Below, in pieces: positions 30,627-33,302 of a DNA stretch of 33,302 bases. The DNA comes from Streptomyces lushanensis (GTDB lineage: Bacteria; Actinomycetota; Actinomycetes; Streptomycetales; Streptomycetaceae), in NCBI RefSeq assembly GCF_001700515.1, contig NZ_MAUD01000193.1, positions 1 to 33,302 of the forward strand, written 5' to 3'. The number at the start of each line of letters is the position of its first letter. The stretch's first letter is position 1. A program made the translations under genes and the position numbers. The notes under the pieces are model-generated. The model did no database searches. It was not told where the DNA came from and worked only from the letters and a program-made list of their open reading frames with translations.

Positions 30627-32543
30627 TCAGGCCATCGCGTGGCGCGCGCCGGCCGGACCGGGGAGGGACTGTTGCCGCGCGTAGACATGCAGCAGACGCG
30701 GGAGTTCGTAGAGCACCGCGTGCGCGGTGACCTCGCTGTCGGGCAGGGCGATCATTCCCGCGTTCATCAGGGACTCCAGTTCCCTGCGGGCCTGGTCCTG
30801 CCCGTGGGCGAGCACGGTCGCCGCCTCGTGGAGCGTGAAGACGGGTCCCGGAAGGGTCCCGAGGCGGCGCAGCACCGTTCTGCTCGCCTCGGGCAGCTCG
30901 CTCCAGCACTTCGACAGCCGGGGGCGTACGTCCATGTCGCCCGCGGTGAGTTCGTCGAGCAGGGTGCTGTCGTCGGCCAGCCGCGCCGCGTACTCACCGA
31001 GCGGGAGATGGCGCAGTACGGCCAGTTTCAGTCCGCTCACCCGGACGGCCAGCGGCAGCATGCCCGTGGCCGCGACGATGCGTTCCGCGGCGCCCGGGTC
31101 CGTGCCCAGCCGGTCGCGCCCGATGATGCCCGCCAGCAGGTCGAGGGCCTCGGCCATGGAGAAGGGGGCCAGCGCGAGCCGGTGGGCCGGGGCGAGTCCG
31201 CCCAGCTGGGAGCGGGCGGTGACGACCACGGCACTGGCACCGGCATCGGGCAGCAGCGGCCGGACGTCGGCCTCGGCGGCGGCGTCGTCCAGCAGGAGCA
31301 GAAGTCTTCGGTGCGCCAGCCAGGCCCGCCATAAGGCGGCGGCCTCGTCCGGACCGTCCGCCACCGCTCCGCCGCCCGGTGCCGTGCCGCCGTCCGGGAC
31401 CGCCGCGCCGGACACCGGGAGGCCGAGGCCGACGAGTCGGGCGAGTTCGGCGAGCACGGCGGGCCAGGGCCGGGGCACTCCCGCGGCGTCGCGCATCCGA
31501 ACCAGCAGCCGCCCGTCGGGGAACGCGTCGGCGAGCCGGTGCGCGACATGCACGGCCGTCTCGGTCTTGCCCATGCCCACCGGGCCGGTGAGCACCGCGA
31601 CCCGCCGTTCCGCGGGGCTGTCCCGGCCCAGCAGGGTCATCAGCGCGCACACCTGGTCGCGGCGGCCGGTGAAGTCCCCCGGATCCCGCGGCAGAAGGGA
31701 GCGCGCGCTCCTGTGCGCGGCCGCGGCGGCGGACGGCACGCCCGGTCCCGGCGGAGCGCCGGTGCCGTCCTGACAGCCGTCGAGCATCGACCGGTACAGC
31801 GCCTGGAGCGAGGGACTCGGCTGAAGTCCCAGTTCGGAGGCGAGGAGCTGGCGCAGTCCCTCGTACGCGGCGAACGCCTCGGTCTGCCGGCCCAGCCGGC
31901 ACAGCACGTTCATCTGGACCGCCCGCAGTCGCTCCCGCAGCGGATGCTGCTCCACGAGATCGGCGACGGTCTCGGCGATGCGCGGTGCGTTGCCGAGACT
32001 CAGCTCGGCCTCGGCCCAGTCCTCGTACAACTGGAGGTAACGGCTGTTCAGACGCTCGGTCTCGTCCAGGATCGCCCGGGAACAGAGGAGTTCGGGCAGG
32101 GCGGGACCGTGCCAGAGGTCGAGTGCCTCCCGCAGCAGCCGGGCGGCCGGGACCGGGGCGCCCTGGCGCAGCGCGTCCCTGCCCGACCGTACGAGGCTGT
32201 GGAAGCGCAGCGAGTCCAGCTCGTCCTCGTCCACGCGCAGCACATAGCCGCCGGCCCGGTGCTCCAGCCGGTCCCTGGCCCCGGCGTCGTCCAGCAGTCT
32301 GCGCAGGGCCGACACGTACACCTGGAGGTTCTTACGGGCCGTGCGGGGCGGCATGTCGGCCCACAGCGCGTCCGTCAGCGTGTCCACGGAGACCGGTTTG
32401 TTCGGCCGGCAGAGCAGCATCGCCAGAAGCAGACGCTGCTTCAACGGGCCGAGCGGGAGGGCCCGTCGGCCGAGCTGGACCGAGAGCGGGCCGAGGATGG
32501 AGAACCGTATGCCGCCGGTCCGCGGTTCGGCGATGCCGTTCAT
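30627..32543 (-). CDS. SARP-family activator with NB-ARC ATPase domain (AfsR/DnrI-like)
   Basis: The product is 638 aa. The N-terminal OmpR-type winged helix (about 12-103) carries LKQRLLLAMLLCRPNKPVS and RTARKNLQVYVSALRRLL, followed by the bacterial transcriptional activation domain (about 110-255). These define Streptomyces antibiotic regulatory proteins. An NB-ARC ATPase follows with Walker A GPVGMGKT (320-327) and Walker B LLLLLDDA. The usual TPR region of AfsR is largely missing. It should activate a neighbouring biosynthetic operon by binding direct repeats. AGGAGG precedes both GTG 32546 and ATG 32543; either may start. An in-frame TTA leucine codon at 31334-31332 implies bldA-dependent timing. 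It lies between the peptide operon and the two lanthipeptide-like genes. Confidence 0.88.
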   Translation of the reverse strand: MNGIAEPRTGGIRFSILGPLSVQLGRRALPLGPLKQRLLLAMLLCRPNKPVSVDTLTDALWADMPPRTARKNLQVYVSALRRLLDDAGARDRLEHRAGGYVLRVDEDELDSLRFHSLVRSGRDALRQGAPVPAARLLREALDLWHGPALPELLCSRAILDETERLNSRYLQLYEDWAEAELSLGNAPRIAETVADLVEQHPLRERLRAVQMNVLCRLGRQTEAFAAYEGLRQLLASELGLQPSPSLQALYRSMLDGCQDGTGAPPGPGVPSAAAAAHRSARSLLPRDPGDFTGRRDQVCALMTLLGRDSPAERRVAVLTGPVGMGKTETAVHVAHRLADAFPDGRLLVRMRDAAGVPRPWPAVLAELARLVGLGLPVSGAAVPDGGTAPGGGAVADGPDEAAALWRAWLAHRRLLLLLDDAAAEADVRPLLPDAGASAVVVTARSQLGGLAPAHRLALAPFSMAEALDLLAGIIGRDRLGTDPGAAERIVAATGMLPLAVRVSGLKLAVLRHLPLGEYAARLADDSTLLDELTAGDMDVRPRLSKCWSELPEASRTVLRRLGTLPGPVFTLHEAATVLAHGQDQARRELESLMNAGMIALPDSEVTAHAVLYELPRLLHVYARQQSLPGPAGARHAMA

Positions 32544-32864
32544 CACGTTCGTACCTCCTGGGGTCGAGGCGGCGTGCCGGCGGCCGGCCGGGCGGGGCGC
32601 GCGGGGGCGGCCACGCCCGCCAGGCGGCCATGAGCTGAAATGAATAGGCGCGGGATACATCATTAATCTCCGCTTGGACACACGCAAGAGGCAACCGACG
32701 ACTGCCGGTTCACCGCGGGCCACCCGGCCCGTCCTCCTTCTCCGGTATGCGGGAATACCGGACACATACCGCTCTTTGGGCATCCGTGAATCGGCCCGCT
32801 CTAGCTTCTGGTGCTGCCGGCGCACCCCTGTCGCCGGACACGGTTCGCCAACCGAGGAGACACC
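32544..32864. promoter_or_regulatory. Divergent control region, SARP versus lanthipeptide-like genes
   Basis: This 321-bp region holds an AT-rich patch at 32637-32672, where the SARP promoter may lie, and the inverted repeat at 32741-32762. A TAGCTT at 32802-32807 could be the -10 box of the first peptide gene, but no good -35 box was found. The 14-bp sequence CCCCTGTCGCCGGA at 32825-32838 recurs before the second peptide gene. Confidence 0.4.
32741..32771. promoter_or_regulatory. 8-6-8 inverted repeat plus third half-site, likely operator
   Basis: TCCGGTAT (32741-32748) and ATACCGGA (32755-32762) are exact inverted repeats with a 6-base spacer. A third ATACCG follows at 32766-32771, 11 bp after the second, one helical turn. 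The block sits about 95 bp before the first lanthipeptide-like gene. It suits a dimeric regulator or, through the 11-bp direct repeat, a SARP. Confidence 0.5.
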
Positions 32865-33029
32865 ATGGCCGAGAACACCGAGCCCACCAACGAGTCCACC
32901 GAGCCGACCGGGGCCGAGGTCGAGGCGCACGCCGAGTCGCCGCTGGAGCTCCAGGAGCTGGACGGCGCCGTCCCCGGCAAGGACCTGGAGCAGCCGGGCA
33001 CCAGCAACATCAGCGTCGCCGTCTGCTGA
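32865..33029 (+). CDS. Lanthipeptide-like precursor 1 (class III / lipolanthine type)
   Basis: The product is 54 aa. The leader is acidic (MAENTEPTNESTEP) and contains SPLELQELD (25-33), matching the LxLQxLD recognition motif of class III lanthipeptide leaders such as the labyrinthopeptins. The C-terminus reads TSNISVAVC: Ser47-x2-Ser50-x3-Cys54 is the labionin arrangement. A C-terminal Cys in that position is what avionin formation by a LanD-type decarboxylase needs. GAGGAGA precedes the ATG. The modifying LanKC and decarboxylase would have to be to the right of the window. An alternative is a thioamitide-type precursor, also ending in Cys, but its leader motifs differ. Confidence 0.75.
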   Translation: MAENTEPTNESTEPTGAEVEAHAESPLELQELDGAVPGKDLEQPGTSNISVAVC

Positions 33030-33126
33030 TCCGCTCCCTGTGACCGGGGTGTGTACGGCCGCTGTCACCGTGCGGCCGGACACACCCCCTGTCGCCGGAG
33101 GCGGTCCGTTCATCCGAGGAGGAGTC

Positions 33127-33297
33127 ATGGCCGAGAACACCGAGCCCACGAACGAGTCGACCGAGCCGGCGGAGACCGGGGCCGAGGTCGAGGCGCACGC
33201 CGAGTCGCCGCTGGAGCTCCAGGAGCTGGACAGCGCCTTTCCCGGCAAGGACCTGGACCAGCCGGGCCACAGCACCAGCAGCATCAGCCTCTGCTGA
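33127..33297 (+). CDS. Lanthipeptide-like precursor 2, tandem paralogue
   Basis: The product is 56 aa and nearly identical to its neighbour in the leader (a two-residue insertion near position 15) but divergent in the core. The leader again carries SPLELQELD. The core ends HSTSSISLC, keeping Ser49-x2-Ser52-x3-Cys56 while the intervening residues change. Conserved leader with variable core and fixed Ser/Ser/Cys spacing is strong evidence for a shared modifying enzyme. CGAGGAGGAG precedes the ATG. The spacer (97 bp) shares a 14-base block with the region before precursor 1, so the whole transcription unit was duplicated. The stop lies 5 bases before the window end. Confidence 0.77.
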   Translation: MAENTEPTNESTEPAETGAEVEAHAESPLELQELDSAFPGKDLDQPGHSTSSISLC

Positions 33298-33302
33298 CGC
33301 GC

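Noticed and set aside
32865..33297. Thioamitide (thioviridamide-type) precursors
   Set aside because: Both end in Cys, but the LxLQxLD leader and Ser-x2-Ser-x3-Cys spacing fit class III or lipolanthine precursors better.
1..33302. tRNA, rRNA or CRISPR array
   Set aside because: No cloverleaf-like, ribosomal or regularly spaced identical repeat structure was recognised; the GAGGC repeats are too short and irregular for CRISPR.

Overview
High-GC actinobacterial DNA, almost certainly Streptomyces. The support is codon usage with G/C at third positions, GTG starts, two rare TTA codons confined to regulatory-type genes, and families typical of the genus (SARP, PucR-type GAF regulator, GPP34, bacterial caspase). 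The sequence alone does not identify the species.

Left part (1-12 kb): an accessory, transposon-scarred edge followed by ordinary single genes. It begins with the 3' end of an IS5-type transposase, a hypothetical gene and a deleted, frameshifted IS4-type transposase remnant. Then come an FAD monooxygenase, an acidic protein that appears to be leaderless, a PAS-domain protein, a GPP34 protein, an SDR, a MarR/MFS divergent pair with a visible operator region, a TetR/acyltransferase divergent pair, and a membrane-anchored caspase-like protein.

Centre (12-19.2 kb): an IS701-related 'transposase' that has lost its catalytic acids and carries a TTA codon, and a GAF/PucR-type regulator. The regulator faces a forward set of methyltransferase, fused aminodeoxychorismate synthase (PabAB) and PhzG/PNPOx-like flavin oxidase. 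These last three look like a small chorismate-derived pathway without an adjacent ADC lyase.

Right part (19.3-30.4 kb): one long reverse-strand operon that reads like a poorly characterised RiPP system. In transcription order it contains: radical SAM protein; haem-oxygenase-like diiron protein; 75-aa peptide ending in GGALF; zinc-ribbon adenylate cyclase fused to a STAND-type ATPase; cytoplasmic subtilase; GAF protein; 46-aa peptide with one Cys and a TFP-TFP-FPH tail; PqqD-like/M50 membrane protease fusion; TPR protein. Stop/start overlaps (ATGA, GTGA) couple rSAM-diiron-peptide and cyclase-subtilase-GAF. The 46-aa peptide has a near-perfect ribosome binding site and is followed by a 12-bp-stem hairpin, the usual layout for over-expressing a precursor relative to its enzymes.

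Right edge (30.6-33.3 kb): a SARP/NB-ARC activator with a TTA codon, a strong inverted repeat in its upstream region, and, facing away from it, two tandem paralogous peptides. Their leaders carry a class III lanthipeptide-like LxLQxLD motif, and both end in S-x2-S-x3-C, the arrangement of labionin/avionin precursors. The biosynthetic enzymes for these would lie beyond the window. The most novel parts are the nine-gene peptide system and the paired lanthipeptide-like precursors.
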